From contig NC_049988.1 in NCBI RefSeq assembly GCF_000003815.2, forward strand, positions 10,497,819-10,561,818: a stretch of DNA of 64,000 nucleotides. Reading direction: 5' to 3'. The position numbers and the translations under genes were made by a program. This document shows positions 46,301 through 57,060 of this stretch, in pieces. How positions within the stretch are numbered: the stretch's first letter is position 1; every line of letters begins with the position of its first letter. The notes under the pieces are model-generated. The model was given only the letters and a program-made list of their open reading frames with translations, searched no databases and was not told where the DNA came from. The DNA comes from Branchiostoma floridae. Taxonomy: Eukaryota; Chordata; Leptocardii; Amphioxiformes; Branchiostomatidae.

Positions 46301-49300
46301 AAATAACACAACAGTGCCGCACCCCGCAGTGCCGCACCGGTGCTCCAAGTGTAGTGAAATACCACCTTTTACTCACAGTCCGCTGGTCTCCCCCTTACTC
46401 GCCAGCACCACAGACACGGTGATGAAGTACGGCACGATAGCGAGAATGTCAAACACATTCAGCACGCTCCTGAAGTAGTCCTTCTTACTGGGGCACGCCA
46501 CGAACCGCAGCACCACCTCTAATGTAAACCACGCCACGCACACTGTCTCTATCCAGAAAAACTCCGTGGTGAACTCAACCTCGGGGTTCTGAGCGCGCTC
46601 CGAGAAACCGGGTAACGTCTCAAGACATAAACTTGAGATGGACAAGAGGATGAAACAGACACAAAGCACGGCGTATAGTTTAGCCCAGACGGAGCTCCCT
46701 GGCAATTCCAGAAACAGCCATAGTTTACCGAAACAGCCGTCACGGTTGAGGCTCAGCTGTGAGCTGGCCACGCTGAAGCCTTCCTTCTCACGATATTTCT
46801 CGATGACGTCATCACCTAGCTGGAAGAATCGAAGCTCGTCTGTGAAGACGTCGAGAGGAACTTCACTGGGTCTGCAAAGGGGAGGGGGGAAGAATCATAA
46901 AGAGATAATCTTATTTAACAGAAGTCCTTCTTGCATCATTCTGTTATCTATCACTATATTTGACGATTTATATTGGTGAAAATTCTGTCCTCCTGAATGC
47001 ACTGCATATCTAATCATAATCTACTAGCAGATCCTATTATGGTACAAGATAGTATGCCGCGGCCATCTGACCAAGGAGGGTAGTCAGCCAAGAGGTGTAA
47101 ACTCCTTTGGCAGTTTCTGATACTATCTTATGCTACCGTGGAATTTGCTTGGAGATTACTGTATATCTAAGTTAAACCCCTTGTTCTGCTGAGCCCGTGT
47201 ACCTGTATATGGGTCCAGTATCTTTATGGGTTTGGAGTATTTCTCACTTAAATGTGGCATACCAAAGCAGACCACATCGATTGGGGGAGTAAATCTGCAG
47301 CAGCAGCACAGAACAGGTCAAGTTTTACTGGTCTGATTATTCAAACGGCTTAGGGGGGTCAAATTGGCAAACAAATCTTAACAGGACAAGTGTTTGAAGT
47401 TGACAACAGACAGACCACAACATTGAATAGCGTCACAAAAACTATTCATTTTTCTTAATAACTTCAACACACACCATATACCAATTAGAATCCTGCCAAT
47501 ACCAGCTATTCTATTTTTGGTGGTAACGCTCTATTTGTGTAGGGAATCTTGCTAAGCGAAAAAAAATACCCCTTCATCTTCGTATTCCACAACGCTGATA
47601 TTGCCCAACCCCGAATGAAACTGCTTCAAATCCATCGTCCACCCAACCAATTACCGCGACACGAAGATTGCCGCTTCCAATCGGGAAAACATCAGCACTT
47701 CGGATTCATCCCGGCGTGCTTTACGGGTCCGCTGACCTGATTTATCGATTCATGTCGTCTGATTGAGACCAATAAAACTGGTCCGGTATTGGCGCCATTT
47801 TAGGGTGGCATCTCACTGCACTTGGGGCACCAGTGCGGCACTGCGGGGTTCGTTCACTGCGGCAATGTTGTCTTATTTTTATTTCGATTTTTTTATAATT
47901 TAGATATTGCGTAAATGTATGACTTAGAAGACAAGAAATAAACAAAACGTAAGTATATATTTTTTAATCTCTGAAATTCGTTGAGTAGTCTTTCGAACCC
48001 TAGAGTGCCGCGCCGGTGCCCCAAGAGAAGTGAGATACCACTTTAGACAGCGAGGAGCTATATGTGTAGAATGGTGTAAGATGATGGCATGGGCAGAAAA
48101 GAAGCTAAGCGATTTTTGTTTACACTTTCTAAACATTGTGTTTTTTACAGATAAGGTTTGTGTTCAGATGGTTAATCAATAAGCCTAAGTAATTCACCAA
48201 AAAGAGTATTTACCGAAAACGACAGTTTACCTATTGCTCTCCACAACTGACGGGTTTACAGGATGAGCGTTATTTATTGGTTAAGTGGTGGGTCTAAAAG
48301 CTGATTAAGGAAGCCCTGTAACTGATGTCTTTGGGGGAAAGTGAATAATTGACCATCGTGGCGGATACAACATACTGAATTGCAGTTAATACCACCCTAT
48401 CATACATAGCAATAGATTACATACTTCTTGTCAGCACTCCACAGTGCGTCTATGCATCAAACGTAGTTAAAACGTAAACAGGCTGTCATAAGCAGACAAG
48501 ATCAACAATTGCTCGTTTTTCTCCGCCCTCGCTGGAATTTTCAGGCTACTGACTCAGAATGTAGTTAATGTAATTTGATTGGGTCTGTTTTAACTTAATT
48601 TGATATTATGTCTTGTCACATTTATATTACAAACAACCGCAACATTTCTAGCCTAATGCTCGCTTGCAACCCAATTCTTTATATCAAATCTGTACTTACA
48701 CGACAAAAGTCTAACGACATTCGCAAGGCCTTCTACAGTTATACATACATACCAGCAAGCAGATACACATATGCAATTGATGTATACTAGTAGATAAATA
48801 TCAAAATATTGAGTCCGACGTATCATTATACTACTCGTTTTTATGTCATAGTATTTCTAATATATTTACCTAATGGTACACAGTAAGGGTTTATATGTAC
48901 CAGTGTTAGGCTAACGTCATATTTCCACAAAGTGGCCCGGCCGGGCAGTCCGGGGGAACGAAAAGTACGATATAAAAGTCAACAAAAGCACAAAACGGAC
49001 CGAAAATAATTCAATAGCGTGCCTTTTGCATATTTATTGGCATAAACGTAAATTTTTCGTTTCCGCAAACAGCCCGGCCGGGCCCCGGGTAGGAAATGTG
49101 ACGTAGCTTGGCCCAAGGAAAGGACGTACCGATGTAACTTTCCACCAGTCTGGTAAAATGCGAGTATGGCCTCTGCGCTGGGCCTGTGTCTGTCAAAGAA
49201 ATACTCCCTCCTCTCGGCGTCGTAGTACTGTTGTCTTCTGACCGGGTCTCCTAGCAGCGTGTTCGGGAATCGAGCCAACGTTTCCGGCTGGGTTTCCAGC

Positions 49301-50224
49301 TTCAACCCGCTGACATTGATGACGACCCTGCCGAGACAAGATTGGCCTTGACATTGGTGGCGCGGGATGAGAAATTAAAATTTGGTTCCACGTTGATTTA
49401 TGAAAAGTGCTGCGGTTGACAAATGTACAGCACGAAGTCAGTGTCGAGTGCCTGATTAAATTTGCTTGTTGTGGGGTGATATGAGGTAAACTAATCATGC
49501 TAGCAGACGGGCTGTCAGTTTTGATTTAAAAACATGCTACGCTTACACATGGTTTATTGTGGCATAATTCACTATGTTGGCTTTTTATCTGGAAATAGAT
49601 ATAAGGTGTTACATGATTGGTTCTCCAGAAACCTCCACGTAAATCTTAATAAAGCTTTTTGTTTGATTACGTCACATTTCCTACCCGGGGCCCGGCCGGG
49701 CTGTTTGCGGAAGCGAAAAAAATAAAGTTTATGCCAACAAATATGCACAAGGCATGCTGTTAATTTTGGTCCGTTTTGTGTTTTTGTTGTCTTTCATATC
49801 GTACTTTTTGTTCCCCAGAACTGCCCGGCCGGGCCCTTTTGTGGAAACCAGCCTATGTCACATTTCCAGACCGGGGCCCGGCCGGGCAGTTTTTGGTAAC
49901 GAAAAGTGTGATATACAAGACACCAAAATACACAACAAGTAAAGAGGGCATTATTTGTGTATATTTTTACGTATACATTTCTGTTTTTCGTTTCCACAAA
50001 GATCCCGGCCGGGCCCATTTGCGGAAATGTGACCGTGATAGCCAAAGTTACCTGCAGCGGCGATGATCGTACTCTGCCCTCCGCCGGTCCTCCGTCAGGT
50101 CCCGTTGGTAGTCGCTCCAGCGGGGCGGTGCTTCCCTGGGCCGGGCCCTCCGCGGCTGGGCCCACGGGCTCCCCTTCTGCTCTCCCCCGGTCACGTCCAT
50201 CGAGGATATCAAGGCAGCCTCCAT
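43324..50224 (-). CDS. Shaker/Kv1-like voltage-gated potassium channel alpha subunit (447 aa, 6 exons)
   Basis: Minus-strand exons: 50052-50224, 49130-49327, 46377-46871, 45263-45467, 44395-44503, 43324-43487; phases fit and total 1344 nt including TGA. The T1 tetramerisation domain (about 57-160) begins [20 protein letters not shown] and includes FPNTLLGD and [11 protein letters not shown]1 is about 185-206, S2 227-247 ([10 protein letters not shown]), S3 258-279 and S5 327-355. S4 is about 292-314, with [17 protein letters not shown] giving the regular Arg/Lys every third residue. The pore helix [10 protein letters not shown] leads to the filter TLGYGD at 381-386. S6 carries the PVP bend at 412-414. 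Four subunits form a plasma-membrane K+ channel that repolarises excitable cells. The filter has Leu where TVGYGD is usual. The C-terminus is short and ends EEVD rather than the Kv1 PDZ tail. The start is ATG 50224 in the GAGATGG context. Confidence 0.94.
45931..46110. mobile_element. family A MITE, copy 2
   Basis: CATATTCCAAACCAGGGCCC with GGCCGGGCAGCTTTCGGGAA at the left; the right end has ACAGCCCAACCGGGCCCCGG and TTTAGAAATG. Lies in the Kv intron between the S1-S3 and S4-S5 exons. Confidence 0.75.
46128..46369. mobile_element. family I MITE, copy 1, ending at the Kv exon 3 splice donor
   Basis: Left AAGGTGGTGTCTTACTGCAC with TTGGGGCACCGGTGC; right GCACCGGTGCTCCAAGTGTA with GTGAAATACCACCTT. 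The arms are inverted repeats about 240 bp apart. The right end stops one base from the minus-strand donor of the exon ending at 46377 (GTGAGT at 46371-46376). The second copy is at 47798-48046. Confidence 0.8.
47798..48046. mobile_element. family I MITE, copy 2 (opposite orientation)
   Basis: TTTAGGGTGGCATCTCACTG at the left and GAAGTGAGATACCACTTTAG at the right. The interior matches copy 1 in reverse complement (gaatttcagagat / tctctgaaattc; tattgcgtaaatgta). Located in the long Kv intron. Confidence 0.8.
48915..49104. mobile_element. family A MITE, copy 3, next to the T1 exon donor
   Basis: ACGTCATATTTCCACAAAGT and GGCCCGGCCGGGCAG at the left; GCCCGGCCGGGCCCCGGGTA and GGAAATGTGACG at the right. 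The right end lies about 25 bp from the donor of the Kv exon that ends at 49130. Confidence 0.8.
49671..50034. mobile_element. two adjoining family A MITEs filling Kv intron 1 (copies 4 and 5)
   Basis: Copy 4 spans about 49671-49855 and copy 5 about 49855-50034. Both have GTCACATTTCC and CCGGGGCCCGGCCGGGC-type left ends and GGCCGGGCCC right ends. They share the joining GTCACATTTCC. Together they occupy half of the 724-bp intron and stop 18 bp from the exon 1 donor. Confidence 0.82.
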
Positions 50225-52219
50225 CTCTGATGATTCCTCACCTTGTAGCTGGAAGTGCTGGCGGCTTGCCTGCACTCAATAACCTGCTGTCTTTTACACT
50301 TCTCTAGGAGTCCTCAAAGCCATATTCCATCGTGCGGTACTGATATTTTTACTCCTAGCAACATGGACCAAAGCAGAATGCCTGGGACTAACCACATATA
50401 AATATGAGTGAGCCCTCAGATTGACGACCACAACACTATCAGACATAACAATGAAAACATAAGACTTGTGGATGTGGCGACGTTCAGCAGAATTTCACAC
50501 ACGTCCAGTCGAGCTTGCCAAGGTACCTATCAGCAGCCCACATTCACACGGAGGTAGGGGCCAGCCATAGACGGGTGTAAGTAACGTACGGCAGGGCACT
50601 GTCGCATTGGTCAACTCAGCAATATCATAAACGCACGCCGGCAGTACTGATGCACCCTGGGCAATCCCTTGATGAGCATAACTCTCTTAGCATAGCGACG
50701 GTCTGTGTACACTAGGCAATATATGCCAGGAATGTTTCACGTCACCATCAGAACCTGCTCTCGCAGCTTGTTTTACACTCTCTTTCTACATAACACGAAC
50801 TATCGCAGACTTAGAATAGGATTGCCTAAGTATACTTAGCAATTTGACCGAATCTTATTCGTATACTTAAACACCTAAATGATATACTTGTACTGAACAG
50901 TCTTACGGGTATACGTAGGATGGTAGCACTTCTGTGTATATTTGATAACGTTAACCGCTCAAAATTAATAAATACGCAAATAGGATTACACTGTATTCCT
51001 TGCTAAGCACTATACCGCCCTTCTTTCATTAGTTTATATTGTTCACATCATTTCAAATTGTGAAACGGAATTTGACAAAGATTAAATTCTGTATAAATCA
51101 ACCCTTTAGATTTCTTCAAGGGAGCAAACTGTCAATTTTATTGTGTTAAGTTCACCTTTTAAAAGGTTAAATGTTGAAGGGTAGTTGATTGAATCAAATT
51201 AAGCATAACTCATATCCAATAACAGAAACCATGTCATCGTCCATGGCTTAATTTTTGTCAATTTTCTCCCAATACATAAATCTATCGTGCGGCCAATTCC
51301 GTCGGAAGTGGGTTTTAATGAATTAATAGAGTTCCATCCGTCAAGCGCTGAATCCCCGGGGTACGGCCGTCCCTTTCCACGACTCAGCCAAGGACGTTCT
51401 CCCCTCAGTAATTGACCTCCCATGGATGATACACTGTTCTCAAAGTTTGTGGTCGCCTCTCGTTTGTGTTTTATTGACAGAGGTCAGGGCAGTCATTAAG
51501 AGGAAGCATGTCTCGCAGGCATTCCAATCATATGGTCTAAAATAGCGCCAGCTATAGGTGTGTACGGGTTGGTGACCTGGTTACAGGCGTGCCAAAGCTG
51601 TGTGCACACTAGTAAGTACGGCACTGGAACTGGTACTGGTGCTGATGTGGCACATTTTTCTTGCAAAGTGAGGTAAACATAACTCATAACTCATGTACAC
51701 CATTGCAGTATAGACGAGATTCAAAACCCAAGCAATGAATAAACTTTTAAGGTCTTTTGTTTGTAATGTGTAACATTTTTTGTTGTAGCGCAAGGAGGTA
51801 AACATGACGTATACCACTTCCGTATAGACGAAATTCAGGTCTTTTTTTGTTTGTGGTGCGTAAGGTGGTTGATGGTTAGCTTGACATTGTTCGAGATTAC
51901 CCTGTCCTTGAAATTTGCCGATCAAAACGTAGAAAGACAAACTGAGTCAGCTTCGAATTCATGGAGTATGGGTACCATCTCGCTTCGAGGCCAAAGCTAA
52001 CACCCCTCCCCAAATATGTAGTCTATACATGACTAGCATATCCGGTTATAGTTGTCGGACCTTTTTGATACTTCTGTCATTAACAATTACAAATTCAATC
52101 ATTGGAGGGTTTGTTTTTAAAGTGTTTTTTCCATTCTACTATTGAATGCTAACACTACTGATCAATGCTTGTTAGCCGATGTGAGTATGCCCTGTCGGCT
52201 GAGTGAAGTCGGCTACGGT

Positions 52220-52295
52220 ACGAGGAGGCATGACCCTGCTGCCGACGAAGAAATGGCAGAGTTTCCCCCTTCCCGACAGGGTCATGCCTCCTCGT
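52220..52295. repeat. 19-bp perfect inverted repeat (hairpin)
   Basis: ACGAGGAGGCATGACCCTG at 52220-52238 is exactly inverted at 52277-52295, with a 38-bp loop. Just beyond lies GTCCGATCGATTTTCGCC, which also occurs in the right end of the element at 60628-60867, so this is probably a transposon remnant. Confidence 0.7.
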
Positions 52296-52353
52296 AATTT
52301 AGAGCTCGCAGACTCGTCGTCCGATCGATTTTCGCCTAATGTGAGGGGGGTAT

Positions 52354-52442
52354 TAGCCTGACTAAAATCGCGCTCCTAGCGACCAGCCCTACAGTTGGGG
52401 TCATTAACCCCAGCCAGCGAGAGATTGTGTAAACACAGGCTA
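52354..52442. mobile_element. family F element, copy 2 (inverted)
   Basis: Reads TAGCCTGACTAAAATCGCGC at the left and GATTGTGTAAACACAGGCTA at the right, the reverse complement of 1876-1981 with minor indels. Confidence 0.65.
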
Positions 52443-52857
52443 CGGTGACACTTGTCCCTCGTCCATCATTGTCAGTCCCGGTTTTGCCAGGAAAACTGGA
52501 CACACAGCAATCTCGTCTGACAGACGGCCACCGAAACGTCGGATGTGGTTGTATATATAATGGCTGTGAATATGTCGAGAAATCATTCTCAGTCATATTA
52601 TCTGTTTGGATCATTTAACGATGTATTCTCTGATGTATAAACCCTAGCATGACATGTACAAAGCCATAGATTTATACATATCTTCAACCATGATATTTGA
52701 GGGGGCATAGCGTAGGCAATAGGCGTACTTGTCTAATTATATGCCCTTTGGATTGTTCACAACAAACTGTTGAATGGGCTGTCTAAAGTTCGAGGTTAGA
52801 ATATCTAGATCGGTAGAATATTTACATGTGGACGGTAGCAAAAATAAAAGGGTCAAA

Positions 52858-52930
52858 CTCCGGTCTGAGCCAACAAAACTGATAAACACTCATGTGGGGA
52901 AACATGTGAGTCTGTTCACATATCTTACTA
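52858..52930. repeat. dispersed repeat shared with 57605-57680
   Basis: GGTCTGAGCCAACAAAACTG then GGGGAAACATGTGAGTCTGT correspond to GGTCTAGAGTCAACAAAACTG and GGGGAAACATGTGAGTTTGT near 57610, in the same orientation. The family is unknown; the second copy is downstream of a LINE relic and may be part of its 3' region. Confidence 0.55.
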
Positions 52931-52969
52931 CTGGTGAAAAGCAAAATTGTCTTGGTACATACTACACAG

Positions 52970-53175
52970 TAATGTAAATGCAGAAATGTTCGCGGTGGAT
53001 TAATGCTAGCGGTTTTCACGGTGACCACTTCACCGCGAACTAAAACCACCGCGAAAATTTTTCTATAATGGTATTAGTCTATGGTGTTACCGCGAATTTA
53101 AAACCACCGCGAGAAGTCCCTTTTCCCGCTACCGCGAAATTAAATCCCCGCGAACTTTCAAAGTGTATTTACAGT
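52970..53175. repeat. family C repeat, copy 3
   Basis: AATGCAGAAATGTTCGCGGT at the left and CCCGCGAACTTTCAAAGTGT then ATTTACAGTA at the right, with the same internal order of CCACCGCGA words as 15750-15956. Confidence 0.7.
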
Positions 53176-53650
53176 ATTACACTGTTCGCATTACAAAACA
53201 CCAGTAAGATTAGAAGTCACACCGAAATCGCAGGGTTGTAAGAAACTGTCGTTCTAGCTCTGAGAGTCGGAAACGTTTGCTTACCTCCGTGACAACGGAT
53301 GTATTGTGTGCGGTTTTTGTGTTTGTTTGTTTGTCTTGGTGTGTGTCCGCTGTTAACCAGAGATTGGCTGGGTTGTCTCGGGCGCAACTTGCTCCCCCAG
53401 TATTGGAAGGTTTGCTTGGTCCAGATTCAAAATTGCATTGGAAAAAGTACAGACAGAATTAGTGAAAAATTAACAATAAAGAATAAAACGACAAATTCAC
53501 AAAAAGTGGTTCAACATCCGACTGGGCTGACAAAATGATGACGTCATGGTGTTGTGTAACATCGTTACGAAACAGTAGCCCAATATTGACCTCCAGATAA
53601 CAATAAATCATGCGGCGTAACATGTGAGTACGTCGACCCAGGGTTACGGG

Positions 53651-53657
53651 TATAAAA
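53651..53657 (+). promoter_or_regulatory. TATA box of lipocalin 1
   Basis: GGGTATAAAATCCGCG lies 70 bp upstream of ATG 53721, a distance that allows a 5' UTR of about 35-40 bases. Confidence 0.65.
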
Positions 53658-53720
53658 TCCGCGACGACAGGGGACAGAATCAGTTCTTAGGCCCTCCTTG
53701 CTCTGAGTTGTACCTGCACG

Positions 53721-56517
53721 ATGCTGCTGACTGTTGTTGTGTCCGCCGTCTTGGCCCTGTCTGTCCCAGGGGCGCAGGCACAAGTCTACGGGTGGGGAGG
53801 GTGCCCAAATGTAAGTATATATTTTGAAAAAGGCTTGGGTATTTGTGCCAAGAAAGCTTTGAGACAATGACTGTTGTAATCACAACGTTGAACGAACCCA
53901 AGCATAGTAGACATTTGTATTAATTCCATTGATGGTAAATCTGTTATATTACAAATATGGAATGGACTTCAATATTAAGAATCATAATTGCGGATGGCTG
54001 CTTTAACCAAGACCCCTACATTGTGATATACTTTTTTGAAGCTTTGCGTCAACAACATGTACATGTGTGAGTTTTCCATATATAGGTTAGGAACAATGTA
54101 GATGGTAGTTTTGATAGTCTCTACCAGACTGACCACGCTGGATATTATAGGGAGAACAATTTGCCTGGAGAGTTTTGCAAACAGAGGAGTTGGTCGGCCG
54201 GAGAGGAAACAACCTTAGCGTGGACTGATTCCTCTGGCCAATTTCAAGTCCGACCTTTTTTTACAGAATTTTTATTTTTTCTTCTTCTATTTTTGCTTTT
54301 TGGACAGAAGAGGACAATGTGGCACTGCACTCAAGTTTTTGGTAACTTATATTAACAGTGCCACATACACGGTACAGACAGACGGTACCCATTTTTACAC
54401 CTGGGTGTAGTGAGGAAGGTCGTGTAAAGTGCCTTTCCCAAGGGCACAACGTCGGGGCGGGGCACGGCGGGGATCGAACACCTCTAGGTTCCGAGCCGAA
54501 CGCTCTACCAGTTACGCCACGCCCGACGCCACAAAGAATTCTACGATCCCCGGGTACCCCCCGTAGGAAAGCCTTGTGGAGGCTAACGTTTGGAGGAGTA
54601 AGAACTCTGTGGAATCGGCGGTTTATAATACGGTTGCTTGTTTCTGTCTCCAGGTTCCTGTAGCAGAGAACTTTGATGTAGAGCGGTGGCTGGGCACGTG
54701 GGTCGAGATCGCGCGATTCCCCAGTAGTGTGGAGGAGGACGTGGACTGTGGAACAGACACTTACACCACGCAACAGGACGGCAAGATCAAGGTCAGGAGG
54801 TCTCGCAAGTTCAAGTCTGCACTTTCCAGTCTTAATAGTGTTTGTGAGTAGTATATGCAAATGTTGCACCGTCATTATACATGTAGTAGTAAGTTCTACG
54901 GTAAGAGTCAGACTTGAAATGAATCCAGGACACGGTCACAAATCATACTCCTAACGCCCGGTCCCCAACGGCGTTTTGACACGACTGTGGTCCCTCTGCG
55001 TAGGAGAATGTAACAAATAGACGCCGTGCAATTGGGACCTTAGCCTTAGTAGAAATGGGTCTCGAGACAGAAGAACAATTCAAAGTCAATCGTCGTCTTA
55101 CATAGCAATCAGCAAGTTGTTCTCTTTTTGTAAACAGTTCCAGTATGAGGGCATCAGATACGGACAGGCGATAAACCATGTCGACCCGCTGTACGCCGTG
55201 TTCAATCCTGAGGAGCCCGCCAAATTCTCCGTGCCTTACTTCAGTATCAGGTAAGAACAGTAGGATAGACTGCCTACTTGTTAGGCAAGCTTTTTGGCCG
55301 ACTAGCAAAAAGATGTCTATGTTACGAAATGTCAATGTAGGTAAAGTAACGTTGTATGCATATGTAACTCTGATAAAGAAAAATGCTTAGATACACATGT
55401 ATTCTATTGTTCAACCATCGGTTTGACATAACGCTACTTTATCTTTATCAACGGGGAAAGCTATATCCGTTGTGTTAAAACAGGGGAATACAGATATCAG
55501 AAGGAAGTTGGTTTCAAACTGCAGTACTTTCAAAATATTGTAGTTCAAAACCACCGTGCGTTGACTTGATATCCATAAATGCACTGTTTTCAAAAACAAC
55601 GACTATAGGTTACCCTGTAGATAAAGTTGAAGTAGCGTTACGTATTTGGTTAGTGGTTGACTCTTAATTTGGATGTAAAACAACACTACTGAGGCTGTGA
55701 GCGCGCCACCTGGCGACATGCCAGTTCAGTACAATTATTCTCGGATGTCCAGGTAAATACTACTTACATACTAGTATATACAACATTTATCCAATAAGTT
55801 TGCACCGACACGAAAATAGTTTTATTCTTTTTATCCTCACAGTTTCCTACCTGAGATGCCCTACTGGATTCTAGAGATAGATCACGACCCCGAGACAGGA
55901 TACTTCGTGGGCTACACTTGCATGGACGCGTGGGTTGGAAACATGCAGGTACATTAGTGACCACAGCATCACAAGCATTCTATAACCTCTGCACTCAGTA
56001 TTTCCTACCAATAATACGGTTGGAGGGCATGCCTTACTCTCCAAGCAGAGGTTCGTCTCCGGCTGTTTTTTGACGTGCTTATAGCCGTTTTTATCGGGCT
56101 TTCTATTTTGTACCATTTTCTTGATGTCTCGTGGCCAAACATAAATAATTAACGGTACAAAACAGAAAGCCCGATAAAAACCGGCTAAAAACACGAAAAA
56201 AAACGGAGCCGAACCTCTGTGTGTAGAGTAGGCATGCTTTACTATGAAACGTTCAATAACAACACATTTGGGTGTGAAGTTGTGACTGGACATTTCCTAT
56301 GCAAATATTTTTTTCTTCAAATTTGGTCATGATACTGACACAAAATACTGAGTTATGTTTCATTCTTTCCGTCTAGATTCTCTGGATCTTCAGCAAAGAG
56401 CGCGAGATGGACCAGGAGAGACTGAATGGCATTCTGGGAAGGCTGGAAGGATACGGTGTTGACGTCACCCAGCTTGAGTACGTCAGACAGGACGACACGT
56501 GCCCAGCACTGCCCTGA
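53721..56517 (+). CDS. apolipoprotein D-like lipocalin 1 (195 aa, 5 exons)
   Basis: Exons 53721-53810, 54654-54791, 55138-55250, 55843-55948, 56377-56517; 588 nt including TGA. A signal peptide (MLLTVVVSAVLALSVPGAQA) leads to CPNVPVAENFDVERWLGTW, which contains the lipocalin GxW signature in strand A. Four cysteines (in GGCPN, DVDCGTD, GYTCMD and DDTCPALP) fit the two disulfides of ApoD-type lipocalins. Secreted lipocalins carry small hydrophobic ligands in a beta-barrel. The exon 2 donor at AAG|GTCAGG is chosen because its phase joins FQYEGIRYG in exon 3; reading on to a stronger GTGAGT at 54845 would give a frame that stops. A SINE in antisense fills part of intron 1 and a Mutator-like MITE part of intron 4. 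The gene at 57942 is its tandem paralogue. Confidence 0.92.
54300..54540 (-). mobile_element. tRNA-derived SINE in lipocalin 1 intron 1
   Basis: On the minus strand an A-box-like TGGCGTAACTGGTAGAGCG (54501-54519) is followed by a B box GTTCGATCCCC (54469-54479). Then come a body with GCCCTTGGGAAAGGCACTT and a tail with GTGTAAAAATGGGTACCGTC. The acceptor stem does not close, so this is a SINE head and not a working tRNA gene. A fragment of the tail is at 3285-3440. Confidence 0.78.
54949..55013. mobile_element. family J element, compact copy with both ends fused
   Basis: TCCTAACGCCCGGTCCCCAACGGC joins directly to GTTTTGACACGACTGTGGTC and CCTCTGCGTAGGAGAATG. In reverse complement these are the right and left ends of 23351-23741, so this looks like an internal deletion derivative. 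Confidence 0.6.
56035..56230. mobile_element. family D MITE (Mutator-like), copy 2, with 9-bp target duplication
   Basis: Left TACTCTCCAAGCAGAGGTTC, right GAACCTCTGTGTGTAGAGTA. The flanks GGCATGCCT (56026-56034) and GGCATGCTT (56231-56239) match at 8 of 9 bases. The interior shares GGCTGTTTTTTGACG, CCGTTTTTATCGGGCTTTC and ACAGAAAGCCCGATAAAAAC with copy 1. Confidence 0.88.
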
Positions 56518-56810
56518 GAACGGGACGTCGACTTTCAATGACATTTTTTTTCTGCTTTGTAAATTAAAATTCAGTTTCACGAAAAAAAATGCATAGCTAG
56601 AGCAAACGTTGCGTCTGCATTCGAAGATACTACGCGATGATTATATATATATAGTTTACAAAAATTTTACAAAAGAAATCTGTGTTTGAGTAAAAACAAA
56701 TAAATATATATTTCACACAACTTTCTGCATTTCATTTTACGAGTGACAGACAGAGCTAAATCGGCTCCTGTCTAACATACCATGTTAACCTGACACAGAA
56801 ATTGATGTGG

Positions 56811-57060
56811 TCTGTACCATGCTAGACAAGACGAAGGCTGGCAGACTGACTGAAAAAAAGGACTTATCTGAGAGGAATCTTAGTGATAACATCGATGGAA
56901 CAAAATATAGCAGAGCTACCCTCAGTTGGCTAGGGCATGTAGAGATAATGGACGAGGAAAGAATCCCAAAGATAGCTTTTGAATACAAACCAAAGGGCAA
57001 GCACCACCCCTTTGATAGGCCCATGGAGAGAAAGAAACACTGACAAAGTTAAGACTGAGC
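56811..57060 (+). mobile_element. non-LTR retrotransposon (LINE) relic, C-terminal reverse-transcriptase tail
   Basis: The open frame contains LSWLGHVEIMDEERIPKIAF followed by EYKPKGKHH, closely resembling the region downstream of the reverse-transcriptase domain in many LINE ORF2 proteins (WLGHVxRMDxxRIPK, GKRxRGRPxxRW). The following RGRPKKRW-type stretch is disrupted and a stop follows. Only a short 3' fragment remains, so it is inactive. Confidence 0.7.

Larger units (their letters stand above)
50225..53720. other. intergenic region between Kv channel and lipocalin cluster
   Basis: Contains 5' flank of the channel gene (minus) and of lipocalin 1 (plus). Repeats recognised: a hairpin at 52220-52295, a family F element at 52354-52442, a 70-bp phrase at 52858-52930 shared with 57605-57680, and a family C repeat at 52970-53175. 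The rest is AT-rich with no supported gene. Confidence 0.5.

Noticed and set aside
54430-54535. Functional tRNA gene on the minus strand
   Set aside because: A and B boxes are present but the acceptor stem does not pair and the body continues as a SINE.
54792-54850. Extension of lipocalin 1 exon 2 to a stronger GTGAGT donor
   Set aside because: It would end in phase 1 and put exon 3 into a frame that stops at once; the donor at 54792 fits the paralogue.
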